A DNA stretch of 33,544 nucleotides from Mesorhizobium sp. M2D.F.Ca.ET.226.01.1.1 (GTDB taxonomy: Bacteria; Pseudomonadota; Alphaproteobacteria; Rhizobiales; Rhizobiaceae): the NCBI RefSeq assembly GCF_004022705.2, contig NZ_RZOY02000027.1, forward strand, positions 1-33,544. Direction: 5' to 3'. Positions 7,542-15,509 of this stretch are shown here, in pieces. The position numbers and the translations under genes were made by a program. The stretch's first letter is position 1. Each line of letters opens with the position of its first letter. The notes beneath the pieces are model-generated. The model did not search any database and was not told where the DNA came from. It saw only the letters and a program-made list of their open reading frames with translations.

Positions 7542-8491
7542 TGCCCAAGATCCGCGAGATCGACATCGACGATCTGGCCGGGCTGCAGCGGCCCGGCATT
7601 GCCGTCTGGCCGCGCCTCGACGAGATAGACCAGCTTCTGCCTGTTTTCGAGCGAGTAGATCACCGGTGGCGTGAATTCGGGATCGGGCGAGACATAGCTG
7701 ACGTGAGCCTTCAGCCCCGTCCCGCAGCCGTCGCAGTGGACGTTGAGCTCCGTGCCGACCTTGACCGACGAAAACGCGCGTTCCGGCACATAGACGCTAA
7801 GCTTCACGGCGCCGTCCGGCAGCATCGAGATCACCGGCGCGGTCGGCCCCGCGGTGTCGCCGGGATTGCGGATGACGTCGTTGACGCGGCCGGGCGAGGG
7901 CGCCGTCAGCACCCGTTTCGACAGCCGCCACCGCGCCTGCTCCAGGGTCGACTGCGCCTGCTTGACCTGGTTGTCGGCGGCGTTGATGGTTTCCGGCCGC
8001 GCCGGCAGGTTGCCGACGGCGAGGTTGGCCTCCGCCTGGCCGACCTGCGCGTTGGCCGTCTCAAGCGAGGCCGAGGCGGTGTCGTAATCGGCCTGCGTGC
8101 CGGTGCCGCGTCTATAGAGGTCGCTGGCGCGGTCATATTTGCGCTTGACGTCGGCGGCCTGGGCTTTGGCCATGTCGACCTGGGCCTTGAGCACGGCGAT
8201 CTCTTCCGGACGCTTGCCGACCTGCAGGTCGGCAAGCTGCGCCTGTGCCTGGGCAAGCGCTGCCTCAGCCTGCGCCACCTCGATCTTGGCGTCTGCATCT
8301 TCCAGCGTCGCCACCGCCGTGCCGCTCTCGACGCGGTCGCCGCGCCGCACCGTCACCGTCGCCACCTGGGCCACCTCGATCGGCGCCATCAGCACATATT
8401 CGCCCTCTACATAGCCGACGGCGAGGGGCGCCGCCGGCGCGCAGGCGCCGAACAGCTGGGCCGCGAGCGGCAACGAACAGAGAAAGCTCAT
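7538..8491 (-). CDS. HlyD-family periplasmic adaptor (YbhG-like)
   Basis: From the ATG at 8491 the protein has 317 residues. It starts with a short hydrophobic export signal (residues ~1-20, ending LFGACAPAAP, with an imperfect lipobox-like cysteine). Next come the first half of a lipoyl/barrel-sandwich domain (VATVTVRRGDRVESGTAVATLED), a long alanine/glutamine-rich coiled-coil hairpin (~60-165), the second lipoyl half (VLTAPSPGRVNDVIRNPGDTAG) and a beta-barrel. The longer frame to 8731 only shadows the regulator gene. The start overlaps the TetR stop by 4 nt. It should bridge the inner-membrane exporter to an outer-membrane channel encoded elsewhere. Confidence 0.92.
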   Translation of the reverse strand: MSFLCSLPLAAQLFGACAPAAPLAVGYVEGEYVLMAPIEVAQVATVTVRRGDRVESGTAVATLEDADAKIEVAQAEAALAQAQAQLADLQVGKRPEEIAVLKAQVDMAKAQAADVKRKYDRASDLYRRGTGTQADYDTASASLETANAQVGQAEANLAVGNLPARPETINAADNQVKQAQSTLEQARWRLSKRVLTAPSPGRVNDVIRNPGDTAGPTAPVISMLPDGAVKLSVYVPERAFSSVKVGTELNVHCDGCGTGLKAHVSYVSPDPEFTPPVIYSLENRQKLVYLVEARPDGNAGPLQPGQIVDVDLADLGQ

Positions 8492-9192
8492 GATTTGCCC
8501 TTCTTGCCGGCGCGCGCATCGCGCGCCGCCAGCATTGCCCTGAGATTGCCGGTCGTGACCGTCACCACCTTGGCGGCCTCGGCATTTCCGATCTCGCGCC
8601 AGCCCATGCGGCGCATCACCGCTTCGCGGCCGATGCGGAAATAGATGACCTGACCGATCAACGTGAAAACGATTAGCCGGGTTGCCTCGCTCTCCGCCGG
8701 CTCGCCGGTCGCCTGCTCCCAGATCTGGCACAGCCGCCGGTGCGTCGGTTCAAACACGCCGGCATAGATGCGATCGAGCGCGGCGGTCGGGTGCGACAGC
8801 TCGCGAAGTACGAATTGTACGATCTCGCCGGCCTGTGGACTGGCCACGACGAAGCCGACCATCCGCTCCAGCGCCGCGAAAAGCTGAGCCCGGGCCGCCT
8901 CCGGGGTAAGGGGCACGGCAGTCTGGACACCGCCCAGCGCCTGGCCGGCGATCCCTTGTATGGTGTCGACGATATGGTCGGCGGCGGCGGCACGCAGCCC
9001 TTCCTTACCGCCGAAATGATAGGCGATCGAGCCGATATTGGCCTTGGCTTCCGCCGCGATCTCGCGCGTTGAAGTGCCGTCGAAACCTTGCCGCCCGAAC
9101 AGCTTGAGCGCCGCATGCACCAGCGCCGCGCGCGTTTGCTCGGCTGTGGTGGTCTCGCGCTGCTGCCTCTCTACGCCTGGTTGCTTGTTCAT
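8488..9192 (-). CDS. TetR-family regulator, CecR (YbiH)-like
   Basis: This 234-residue protein has a TetR DNA-binding helix-turn-helix at residues ~18-65 (LFGRQGFDGTSTREIAAEAKANIGSIAYHFGGKEGL). The C-terminal domain carries VFTLIGQVIYFRIGREAVMRRMGW, which matches the CecR/DUF1956 type. In E. coli the CecR gene precedes ybhG-ybhF-ybhS-ybhR, and the order here is the same. It is the first gene of the operon, so it probably represses itself and the exporter, through the perfect palindrome at 9202-9221 lying 9 nt upstream of its start codon. The inducer is unknown. Confidence 0.93.
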   Translation of the reverse strand: MNKQPGVERQQRETTTAEQTRAALVHAALKLFGRQGFDGTSTREIAAEAKANIGSIAYHFGGKEGLRAAAADHIVDTIQGIAGQALGGVQTAVPLTPEAARAQLFAALERMVGFVVASPQAGEIVQFVLRELSHPTAALDRIYAGVFEPTHRRLCQIWEQATGEPAESEATRLIVFTLIGQVIYFRIGREAVMRRMGWREIGNAEAAKVVTVTTGNLRAMLAARDARAGKKGKS

Positions 9193-9201
9193 GGGGCAAC
9201 G

Positions 9202-9221
9202 TTAATCAATCGATTGATTAA
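9202..9221. promoter_or_regulatory. 20-bp perfect palindrome, likely operator of the TetR/CecR-like regulator
   Basis: TTAATCAATCGATTGATTAA is self-complementary over all 20 bases. On the minus strand a TTGACT (9225-9230) could be the -35 box, with the palindrome filling the spacer to a weak -10. A bound repressor would therefore block the operon promoter. A second, 12-bp palindrome, GTCAAATTTGAC, lies at 9223-9234 and overlaps that -35. Both also lie upstream of the divergent CYTH gene at 9284. Confidence 0.8.
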
Positions 9222-9283
9222 AGTCAAATTTGACCCGTGAGTCGGCTTGCCTTCAAGACCCTCACAGGCTTTAGTGCGCGGCC

Positions 9284-9757
9284 ATGGGCAAGGAAGTCGA
9301 GCGTAAGTTCCTGGTCTCCAGTTCTGCCTGGCGCGATGAGGTCGAGGCGGAGATTCGCATTCGTCAGTTCTATGTCGCGGCCCAGCCAGGCCGCACGGTG
9401 CGTGTGCGCATCTCAGACGGGCGCTCTGCCAAGCTGACGCTGAAGTTCGGCGACAGGGCGCGCGAGCGCGACGAGTTCGAATATTCCATTCCGCTCGCCG
9501 AGGCCGAGGAATTGATGGCGTTTGCCATCGGACGTGTCATCGAGAAGACACGCCACCATGTTAGACACCGCGGCTATCTCTATGAAGTCGATGTGTTCGG
9601 CGGCAGGCTCGCGGGTTTGGTGATCGCGGAGCTGGAGACGCCGGAGGACGTATCTGATGAAATGCTGCCCGACTGGCTCGGTCGCGAGGTCACCGGCGAG
9701 TCGAGGTATTACAACGCGTCGCTGGCCCTCGGGGGGATTCCGGAGATCGCCGCATGA
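9284..9757 (+). CDS. CYTH-domain protein (inorganic triphosphatase/adenylyl cyclase class IV fold)
   Basis: The protein has 157 residues with the defining ExExK motif at E4, E6 and K8 (EVERKF) of the triphosphate tunnel. Basic and acidic tunnel strands follow: TVRVRISDGRSAKLTLKF, RDEFEYSIPL, KTRHHV and YLYEVDVFGG. CYTH proteins of this length are mostly triphosphatases acting on tripolyphosphate or thiamine triphosphate; a few are cyclases. The 3' end overlaps the CHAD gene by 4 nt (ATGA), a coupling that favours polyphosphate-related work. Confidence 0.92.
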   Translation: MGKEVERKFLVSSSAWRDEVEAEIRIRQFYVAAQPGRTVRVRISDGRSAKLTLKFGDRARERDEFEYSIPLAEAEELMAFAIGRVIEKTRHHVRHRGYLYEVDVFGGRLAGLVIAELETPEDVSDEMLPDWLGREVTGESRYYNASLALGGIPEIAA

Positions 9758-10686
9758 GCTTCCGCATCGATCCGCGATTGCCCTTGACCGGCGAGGTCAG
9801 GCGCATATTGGCCGACGAGATCGGCAAGGCAATCGGCCATCTCGACACAGCGCGCGAGAAGCCCGAGCGGGGGCTGCACAAATGCCGCAAGCGGCTGAAA
9901 AGCGTGCGCGCCTTGCTGCGCCTGATTCGTTCCGGGGACGAACCGTTCTGCCAGACCGAAAACGAATGTTATAAGCAGGTGTCGGCGCTCCTGGCCGGCC
10001 CGCGCGAGGCGACCGCTTTGATTGAGACCGTCGACCGTCTGGCCGATGCATTTCCGGAGCAATCGGCCGGCGGCGGCCTCGATCCCGTGCGCGAACGGCT
10101 GGTGCTGCGCCAGCATGAGCTGCATGCCGGTCCCGGCCTCGACGCCGCCATCAATGCGGCCATAGCCGCTTGCCGGGAGGGTCTGGAGCGTATCGCCAGG
10201 CTGGCGCTGCCCGACCAGCCGGAGCAGGCCGCCGATATCCTGGCCGACGGCGCCCGCGCCACCTTGCGGCGCGCGAAGAAGGCGCTGGACAAGGTGGAGT
10301 CGCGAGGCGAGGCCGACGATTTTCACGATCTGCGCAAGGCAGCCAAGACGCACTCCATGCATTTGTCGCTGCTCGGCCGTCTGTGGCCGACGCCGATCAA
10401 GGCGCGACGCAAGGCGGTCGACAAGCTCGGCGAGCAGCTCGGCGAGCTGCATGACGTTTTCGTCATGCGCGCGCTGCTCGACGCCGACGGCGAGCCGCTC
10501 GGCCCCGCCGACGAGACCAGGCTTCTGCGCAAGCTGTTGAAGCGCTCCGAAAAGAGCCTGACCAAGGCCTGCCTTGCCGATGCCGCGGAGCTCTTCGGCG
10601 ACAGTCCGAAACGCTCGGCCAAGAGACTGGCCCGCAAGGCGCGCGACGACCTCGTCAGGCCCCAGGAAGAAGCGAAGGAGGCCTGA
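9754..10686 (+). CDS. CHAD-domain protein (polyphosphate-binding)
   Basis: This 310-residue all-helical protein is rich in basic residues. It has the conserved histidine/lysine helices of CHAD: LHKCRKRLKSVRALLRLI near residue 48 and FHDLRKAAKTHSMHLSLLGRLW near residue 190. Between them are further basic helices (TLRRAKKALDKVES), and the C-terminus is very basic (SPKRSAKRLARKARDD). CHAD domains bind inorganic polyphosphate and are often linked to CYTH domains, here as two overlapping genes instead of one fusion. It may direct the CYTH enzyme to polyphosphate granules (inference). Confidence 0.92.
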   Translation: MSFRIDPRLPLTGEVRRILADEIGKAIGHLDTAREKPERGLHKCRKRLKSVRALLRLIRSGDEPFCQTENECYKQVSALLAGPREATALIETVDRLADAFPEQSAGGGLDPVRERLVLRQHELHAGPGLDAAINAAIAACREGLERIARLALPDQPEQAADILADGARATLRRAKKALDKVESRGEADDFHDLRKAAKTHSMHLSLLGRLWPTPIKARRKAVDKLGEQLGELHDVFVMRALLDADGEPLGPADETRLLRKLLKRSEKSLTKACLADAAELFGDSPKRSAKRLARKARDDLVRPQEEAKEA

Positions 10687-10793
10687 TCGCGGCGCTCAGA
10701 CACGTGATGGCTTTCGGCCTGGTCAGGACATGCCCTGTGGCGGAACCTACCGCTATCCGGTCGAGGTGCAGGCGTTTCGCATGGCGGCCTGTA

Positions 10794-12206
10794 TCACGCC
10801 GAAACCGCGATAGCGCCTTGGTCTTTGGCCCTGCGCTCGACCCAGACATGGACCGGTTCGTCACGGCCGCGGATACTCACCGGCCCATGATCGCGCGCAT
10901 TCAACTGTGTCATGGGCGATTCCGCCTTTGCGGCCTCAATCAGTCGTGACCCAAAGCAAATATTCGCCTGAAGCTCGCGGCAGAGCGACTGCAAACGGCT
11001 GGCGACATTGACGGTGTCGCCCACCACCGCGAAGGAAAGATTGCGCTCGCTGCCGACCGCGCCGATGACGACTGCGCCATATTGCGCACCGATGCGAACG
11101 TCTAGCGACGGGTATCCCCTGGACACACGCTGCACATTCCATGCTTCGACAGCGGCGACCATCGCTTCAGCGCACTTGATGGCCCGGGTCGCGTCGTCAT
11201 GGCTGCTTTGCGGAACCCCGAATGTCGCCATGATGCAATCGCCGATATAGTTATCGACGGTGCCCTGGTGGTCGAAGACGACCTGCTCCATGCGACGGTG
11301 GAACTGACGCAGAAGTTCGAACACTGCTTCGGCCGGATTGTCCTCGGAATAGTGTGTGAAGCCGACGATGTCGGCGAACAGCACCGCGATATCCTGCCGG
11401 CGGACCGGGCCGAAGGGCTCGTCATCCGTGGCGAGCTGGTCGACCACATTGGGCGAAAAATGCCGGGCGAGATTGGCGCGGGCGCGCTCCGCCTTGACAT
11501 AGTCTTCCGACAGACGTCGGGAACGAGAGACGACCAGCGCCATGATCGCGCCGATAATCAACACAACCAGCACGTTGGTTGCCTGCGCGAAGGTATCGAC
11601 GAAGTTGGGGTTGAGATAGAGGTTCAGTCGCTCTGTCATCGGCATCGAATAGAGGTTCGTCGCCGGAATGACGGTTCCCGGATGAAAAACCACCCATCCC
11701 ACCCCGATCGCCCACGTCAAGGCCGCGAGCGCGCCGAGATAGAGCGCCAATCGTGGCGAAAGGGTCAGCGCGCCAAGGCATACGAAAATCAGCAGGAATT
11801 TGAAGCTTCCCTCGCGCAATTGCATCGCTGCCGGCGCGGCCTCCAGGGAAAACGGGTTGGGCGTCACCAGCAGAACGGTCAACAGAATGATGTCCAGCGT
11901 ACCGGCGAGGTAACCGATCCACCATGGCGCCGTGCGACGGCGCGCGACGAGAAATTGGATCAGGCCGACGAGCTGGAACAGCACGAGGCCCGCCAGCACG
12001 AAGAGCAGCGCCGCATCCCAGCGACTGATCAATGAAAAGAAGCAGAAGATCACGGCGAGCGATGTGGTGCGCGCCCAGAACTGCAATCCAGCTCCCTGGC
12101 GTTCTGCGCGCTCCCGCAATTTTTTCAGGCGCGAATAGCGGCGAAGTTCAAGTGTTGGCGCGGTCGGCATAGGGTCACTTCGATTTGGCGGGGACGTGTC
12201 ACGCAT
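10794..12206 (-). CDS. Membrane-bound class III adenylate/guanylate cyclase
   Basis: The 470-residue protein has about six membrane helices between residues 45 and 225, a short linker (RARANLARHFSPNVVDQLA), and a class III catalytic domain from ~270. The metal aspartates are D279 (FADIVGFT) and D323 (IGDCIMATFG). The transition-state pair is N400 and R404 in GDTVNVASRL. The residue that is usually the purine-selecting lysine (KYIGD) is N319 here. The domain is otherwise complete, so an active homodimer is expected. The start could also be the ATG at 12170. It is convergent with CHAD and separated by ~107 nt in which nothing was found. Confidence 0.9.
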   Translation of the reverse strand: MRDTSPPNRSDPMPTAPTLELRRYSRLKKLRERAERQGAGLQFWARTTSLAVIFCFFSLISRWDAALLFVLAGLVLFQLVGLIQFLVARRRTAPWWIGYLAGTLDIILLTVLLVTPNPFSLEAAPAAMQLREGSFKFLLIFVCLGALTLSPRLALYLGALAALTWAIGVGWVVFHPGTVIPATNLYSMPMTERLNLYLNPNFVDTFAQATNVLVVLIIGAIMALVVSRSRRLSEDYVKAERARANLARHFSPNVVDQLATDDEPFGPVRRQDIAVLFADIVGFTHYSEDNPAEAVFELLRQFHRRMEQVVFDHQGTVDNYIGDCIMATFGVPQSSHDDATRAIKCAEAMVAAVEAWNVQRVSRGYPSLDVRIGAQYGAVVIGAVGSERNLSFAVVGDTVNVASRLQSLCRELQANICFGSRLIEAAKAESPMTQLNARDHGPVSIRGRDEPVHVWVERRAKDQGAIAVSA

Positions 12207-12326
12207 TCGGCAAACCCGCCCTCTGGCAAATCAGTGCGCCAACTCTATCATGACTCGGCGCCGTCGGAGTGGTACGCGACAAGCTCGGCCGCTAGATGCA
12301 GCCCTGCTCGGGTTGATTTGGCCGTG

Positions 12327-13127
12327 TCAGGCCGGCAAGGGACGACGCCCCTTTACAGGAGCGGCCCGCCGGTCGGCCGCCCCCGCATCACGCGGATGCG
12401 GGCCGATCGGCATGATCGCGGGAAACGGCGTTGCGCCGAAGGCAAAGGTCCATTTGTAGCCGGTGAGCCGGTCCTCAGGCGTGGTATGCTGGTCGTGATG
12501 GGCAAGCAGCCTGGCGCGTTCGGCGAGCTCGTCGGCCTCGCGCCGCAGCATTTCCGCCGTTTCCGGCCGCATCCGCCTGGAAAAGCTGATGAAGGTCGCT
12601 GCCTGTTCCAAATGGCCGATCGCCCAGCCGATGAAGTTCTTGTTGGTCATCTCGAAATGCGGCTTCAGCGGCCCTTCGAAATCCCACTGGATCGGCGTGT
12701 CGACGAGCAGCCTTGCCGACAGCCCGCGCCCGAGCGCCACCAGGCCGAGCTCCTCGAGGTCGCGCAGATAGAGGAACATCGAAGCCTCGCTCAGGCCTTG
12801 CGAGCGCATGATGCCTTCGGGCGTGAATTTCTCCGACAGCATGATGAAGACGAAGAGCAGCGCCGGCCGCGCCGCCAACCTGCGCTCGATCTCCGGCGCG
12901 ACGCGGTTGGCCGGTCCCGGCCCGCGGTTCATCGCGCCGAGCACGTTTTCCAGCTCGACTTCGGCCGCGGCGCAGATCTCCATCAGCCGGTCGAGCTTGC
13001 AATTCTGTTCGTGGAAGATGCGCTTCACCGTCGGCTCGGAAATACCCATGCGCTCGGCGAGCGTGCGATAGGTCAGCCCCTTGGCCTTCAGCGTCCGTTT
13101 CAGTGCCTCGAAGATCGGACCGTTCAT
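12327..13127 (-). CDS. Cro/C1-type (XRE) transcriptional regulator with long C-terminal domain
   Basis: This 266-residue protein has an N-terminal helix-turn-helix at ~5-60 (FEALKRTLKAKGLTYRTLAERMGISEPTVKRIFHE). The following ~180 residues hold a predicted winged/effector region (MLSEKFTPEGIMRSQGLSEASMFLYLRDLEELGLVALG, and helices around EMTNKNFIGWAIGHLEQAATFISFSRRM). The last ~35 residues are proline/arginine-rich and probably disordered. It is divergent from the exported beta-propeller gene at 13242. The 114-nt gap contains a GTATCG inverted repeat plus a third half-site, probably its operators. The ligand is unknown. Confidence 0.88.
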   Translation of the reverse strand: MNGPIFEALKRTLKAKGLTYRTLAERMGISEPTVKRIFHEQNCKLDRLMEICAAAEVELENVLGAMNRGPGPANRVAPEIERRLAARPALLFVFIMLSEKFTPEGIMRSQGLSEASMFLYLRDLEELGLVALGRGLSARLLVDTPIQWDFEGPLKPHFEMTNKNFIGWAIGHLEQAATFISFSRRMRPETAEMLRREADELAERARLLAHHDQHTTPEDRLTGYKWTFAFGATPFPAIMPIGPHPRDAGAADRRAAPVKGRRPLPA

Positions 13128-13153
13128 GGACTGCGCCTCATTCGTGCGATTTG

Positions 13154-13201
13154 GTATCGAAAAGCGATACTAGCGCTGTTCTGTCTTCCAGGAAAGTATC
13201 G
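13154..13201. promoter_or_regulatory. Putative operator pair for the XRE regulator (GTATCG sites)
   Basis: GTATCG (13154-13159) and CGATAC (13165-13170) form an inverted repeat with a 5-nt spacer (AAAAG). The sequence GTATCGAAAAGC occurs again from 13196, exactly 42 bp (four helical turns) downstream, but only as a half-site. This is the only gap between two divergent genes, one of which encodes a DNA-binding protein. Bound dimers on one DNA face could control both genes. Confidence 0.65.
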
Positions 13202-13241
13202 AAAAGCCTAGCTCTCCAGCGCCATCGCAGGAGAGCAACCC

Positions 13242-14102
13242 ATGAAACATTTCATCGCTTCAACCATTTTCGTTGCAGCCACCGCCGCTATGTCCGCGGC
13301 GCTGGCCGGCGAGCTCTGGCGCGCCACTGGCTTCGAACAGCCGGAATCCGCCCTTGTCGATGCCGGCCACAACCGCATCGTCGTCTCCAACATCGTCGGC
13401 AATCCCGGCGCGGCGGACGGCAATGGCTATTTGTCGCTCCTGTCAATGGACGGCAAGGTCATCGCGCGCCATTGGGTGGATGGCATGGACGCGCCCAAGG
13501 GCATGGCGATCGCCGGCGGCAAGCTCTACGCCGCCGATATCACCAAGGTCCGCGTCGTCGATCTCGCCAGCGGCAAGCTTATCGAGACCATCGACGTGCC
13601 CGGCGCCGTGTTCCTCAACGATATGACGCAGGACAGCGCCGGCAAGGTCTATGTCAGCGACATGCTGGCCGACACCATCTACCGCATCGACGGCGACAAA
13701 CCGGAGCCGTTCATCAAGGATGCGCTGCTTGCCTCCCCCAATGGCGTCTTCGCCGATGGCGACAGGCTGATCGTGGCGTCCTGGGGCAAGGGCATCAACA
13801 GAAAAAATTTCAGCACCGCGGAGCCCGGCGGCCTGTTGTCGGTCGACCTCGCCACCAGGAAGATCACACCGCTGCCCGGCGCTCAAAACTTCGCCGATCT
13901 CGACGGCGTCGTCGCCATAGGCGACACCATCTACGCCACCGCCTACATGACCGGCACGCTCTACAGCTACAAGCGCGGCGGCGCGCCGCAGGCGATCGGC
14001 ACCTTCAAGCCGGGCAGCGCCGACATCGGCACCGACGGCAAGGCGACCATCTATGTGCCGCTGATGGGAGAGGGCGAGGTCGCGGCGCTATCTCTCGACT
14101 GA
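13242..14102 (+). CDS. Exported SMP-30/gluconolactonase-like beta-propeller
   Basis: The 286-residue precursor has a clear Sec signal (MKHFIASTIFVAATAAMSAALAG, cleavage after ALA). The mature part has propeller-blade repeats: SALVDAGHNRIVVSNIVG, PKGMAIAGGKLYAADI, VFLNDMTQDSAGKVYVSDM, SPNGVFADGDRLIVASWG, DLDGVVAIGDTIYATAY. Conserved asparagine/aspartate residues in these resemble the metal site of SMP-30/gluconolactonases. A lactonase or sugar-acid role in the periplasm is possible, but the binding-only alternative is open. AGGAG lies upstream of the ATG at 13229-13233. It is probably controlled by the divergent XRE regulator. Confidence 0.87.
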   Translation: MKHFIASTIFVAATAAMSAALAGELWRATGFEQPESALVDAGHNRIVVSNIVGNPGAADGNGYLSLLSMDGKVIARHWVDGMDAPKGMAIAGGKLYAADITKVRVVDLASGKLIETIDVPGAVFLNDMTQDSAGKVYVSDMLADTIYRIDGDKPEPFIKDALLASPNGVFADGDRLIVASWGKGINRKNFSTAEPGGLLSVDLATRKITPLPGAQNFADLDGVVAIGDTIYATAYMTGTLYSYKRGGAPQAIGTFKPGSADIGTDGKATIYVPLMGEGEVAALSLD

Positions 14103-14200
14103 GAGCCTCATAGCGAAAACGACGCCGATCGGGATTGGACCGGCCATATCGACGGCGCTGCCATCTGGTCCTGTCTTTCGCTCCGGGCTATCCGGCCGCA

Positions 14201-15121
14201 ATGAGCGAAGCCGCGAAGACATCCAGCCTGAACGCCGCCCCGATGATCCCGGTGCTGGTCTGCGCGCTGGCGATCTTCCTGCTGTCGGGCATGGATGCCG
14301 CGATGAAGTCCCTGGTCATCGCGGTCGGCGTCTACAATACGGTGCTGTGGCGCAGCATGGTGGCGATTTTGGTCGCGGGTGCGGCCTGGTCGGCGGGGCC
14401 GCGCTCGAAACCGACAATTCCGGTGCTCGGTCTGCATGCGCTGCGCGCCGCGATTGTTGGCATCGTCCTGGTCTCATTCTTCTGGGGTCTCGCCAGGCTG
14501 CCGCTCGCGGAAGCGATCGGGCTGAGCTTCGTCGCGCCGCTGTTCGCGCTTTTCCTCGCCGCGCTGCTTTTGGGCGAACGCATAAGGCGGCAGGCCGTGT
14601 GGGCGTCGCTGGCCGGCATCGCCGGCGTCACGATCATATTGGCCGGCCAGTTCGGGCAGGCGGGCCACTCGCAGGATGCCGTTTTGGGCACTGCCGCGGT
14701 GCTCGTGTCGACGGTGTTCTATGGCTACAACCTGATCCTCGCCCGGCGGCAGGCGCTGCTGGCCAAGCCGGTCGAGATCATGCTGTTCCAGAACATCTTC
14801 GTCGGGATCATCCTTGGTTGCGCCGCGCCGTGGCTCGCGGTCGCGCTGCCACGCGATCTCTGGCTTCCCCTGGTCGGCGTGGCGATGCTGTCGCTCGCCG
14901 GGCAATTCCTGATGAGCTGGTCCTACGCCCGCGCCGAAGCGCAATACCTGATCCCGACCGAATACTCGGCCTTCATCTGGGCGATCGCGCTCGGCTGGTT
15001 CTTCTTCGGCGAGGACGTGGCCTGGACGACGCTGGCCGGGGCCTGTCTCATCGTCGCCGGCTGCCTGATCGCCGCGCGCGCCAATCCGAAACTTGCCGAG
15101 CCGATCGAAGCGGCGGTTTGA
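14201..15121 (+). CDS. EamA/DMT-family transporter
   Basis: From the ATG at 14201 the protein has 306 residues and about ten hydrophobic helices in two EamA repeats. The first runs from MIPVLVCALAIFLLSGMDAAMKS, the second from AVLGTAAVLVSTVFYGYNLILA. Each repeat ends with the family's 'gE' motif (LLLGERIRRQ near residue 122, FFGEDVAWTTLAGACLIVAG near the end). Such proteins export amino acids, nucleotides or other metabolites. A longer frame from 14135 has an arginine-rich start that does not look like a transporter terminus. No partner gene gives the substrate. Confidence 0.9.
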   Translation: MSEAAKTSSLNAAPMIPVLVCALAIFLLSGMDAAMKSLVIAVGVYNTVLWRSMVAILVAGAAWSAGPRSKPTIPVLGLHALRAAIVGIVLVSFFWGLARLPLAEAIGLSFVAPLFALFLAALLLGERIRRQAVWASLAGIAGVTIILAGQFGQAGHSQDAVLGTAAVLVSTVFYGYNLILARRQALLAKPVEIMLFQNIFVGIILGCAAPWLAVALPRDLWLPLVGVAMLSLAGQFLMSWSYARAEAQYLIPTEYSAFIWAIALGWFFFGEDVAWTTLAGACLIVAGCLIAARANPKLAEPIEAAV

Positions 15122-15149
15122 GGCAGCCCTTTCGGGCCGACGCGGCGGC

Positions 15150-15419
15150 TCAGCCTTGCGGGTTCTGCATTGCGGTAGTCTTCAGGCGCACGCCCCTGCC
15201 GCCACGCTCGCTGGTCTGGTTCTCGCCGATCAGCTCTACGCCCACCGCGTCGAGCGCCTGGATGACCTTCATCAGCGTGTCGACCACACCCCTGACGACG
15301 CCGTCGCTCGCTTCCATGCGCTGGATGGTCGGCAGCGAGACCCCTGCCCGCTCGGCAAGCGTCTTCTGGTCGATGCCGGTCAACGCCCGCGCGGCGCGCA
15401 TTTGTGCGGCAGTGATCAT
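15150..15419 (-). CDS. Small XRE-family helix-turn-helix regulator
   Basis: This 89-residue protein is almost entirely an XRE helix-turn-helix: MRAARALTGIDQKTLAERAGVSLPTIQRMEASDG (residues 7-40), then a dimer helix TLMKVIQALDAVGVELIGEN. The latter matches the short ParB-like/antitoxin-size regulators common in rhizobia. The C-terminal tail (GGRGVRLKT) is basic. An AT-rich inverted repeat, ATATT-N3-AATAT at 15456-15468, lies 37-49 nt upstream of the start and is a candidate self-operator. It is convergent with the EamA gene (28-nt gap). No toxin gene is next to it. Confidence 0.87.
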   Translation of the reverse strand: MITAAQMRAARALTGIDQKTLAERAGVSLPTIQRMEASDGVVRGVVDTLMKVIQALDAVGVELIGENQTSERGGRGVRLKTTAMQNPQG

Positions 15420-15455
15420 CGGCCGAAATCCGTCTCTGAAAGCTATGAAAGATGC

Positions 15456-15497
15456 ATATTATAAATATTACAATGTCTCAAGCATCATTTTAGATGC
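15456..15497. promoter_or_regulatory. AT-rich inverted repeats upstream of the small XRE gene
   Basis: ATATT-ATA-AATAT lies at 15456-15468, and GCATC-N6-GATGC at 15482-15497. The region is strikingly AT-rich compared with its surroundings and contains TATAAT-like text on the minus strand. It probably holds the promoter and operator of the 15150-15419 regulator. The second repeat could also be part of the 3' end of the PAP2 transcript. Confidence 0.5.
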
Positions 15498-15509
15498 GCA
15501 AAACATCGG

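Noticed and set aside
8492..8731. Longer HlyD-like frame starting at 8731
   Set aside because: It lies inside the TetR gene in another frame and is arginine/glycine-rich; the signal-bearing start at 8491 with a 4-nt overlap is far better.
13103..14113. 336-codon plus-strand frame across the beta-propeller gene
   Set aside because: It is an arginine/histidine-rich shadow of the 13242-14102 gene in another frame, with no domain and no ribosome site.
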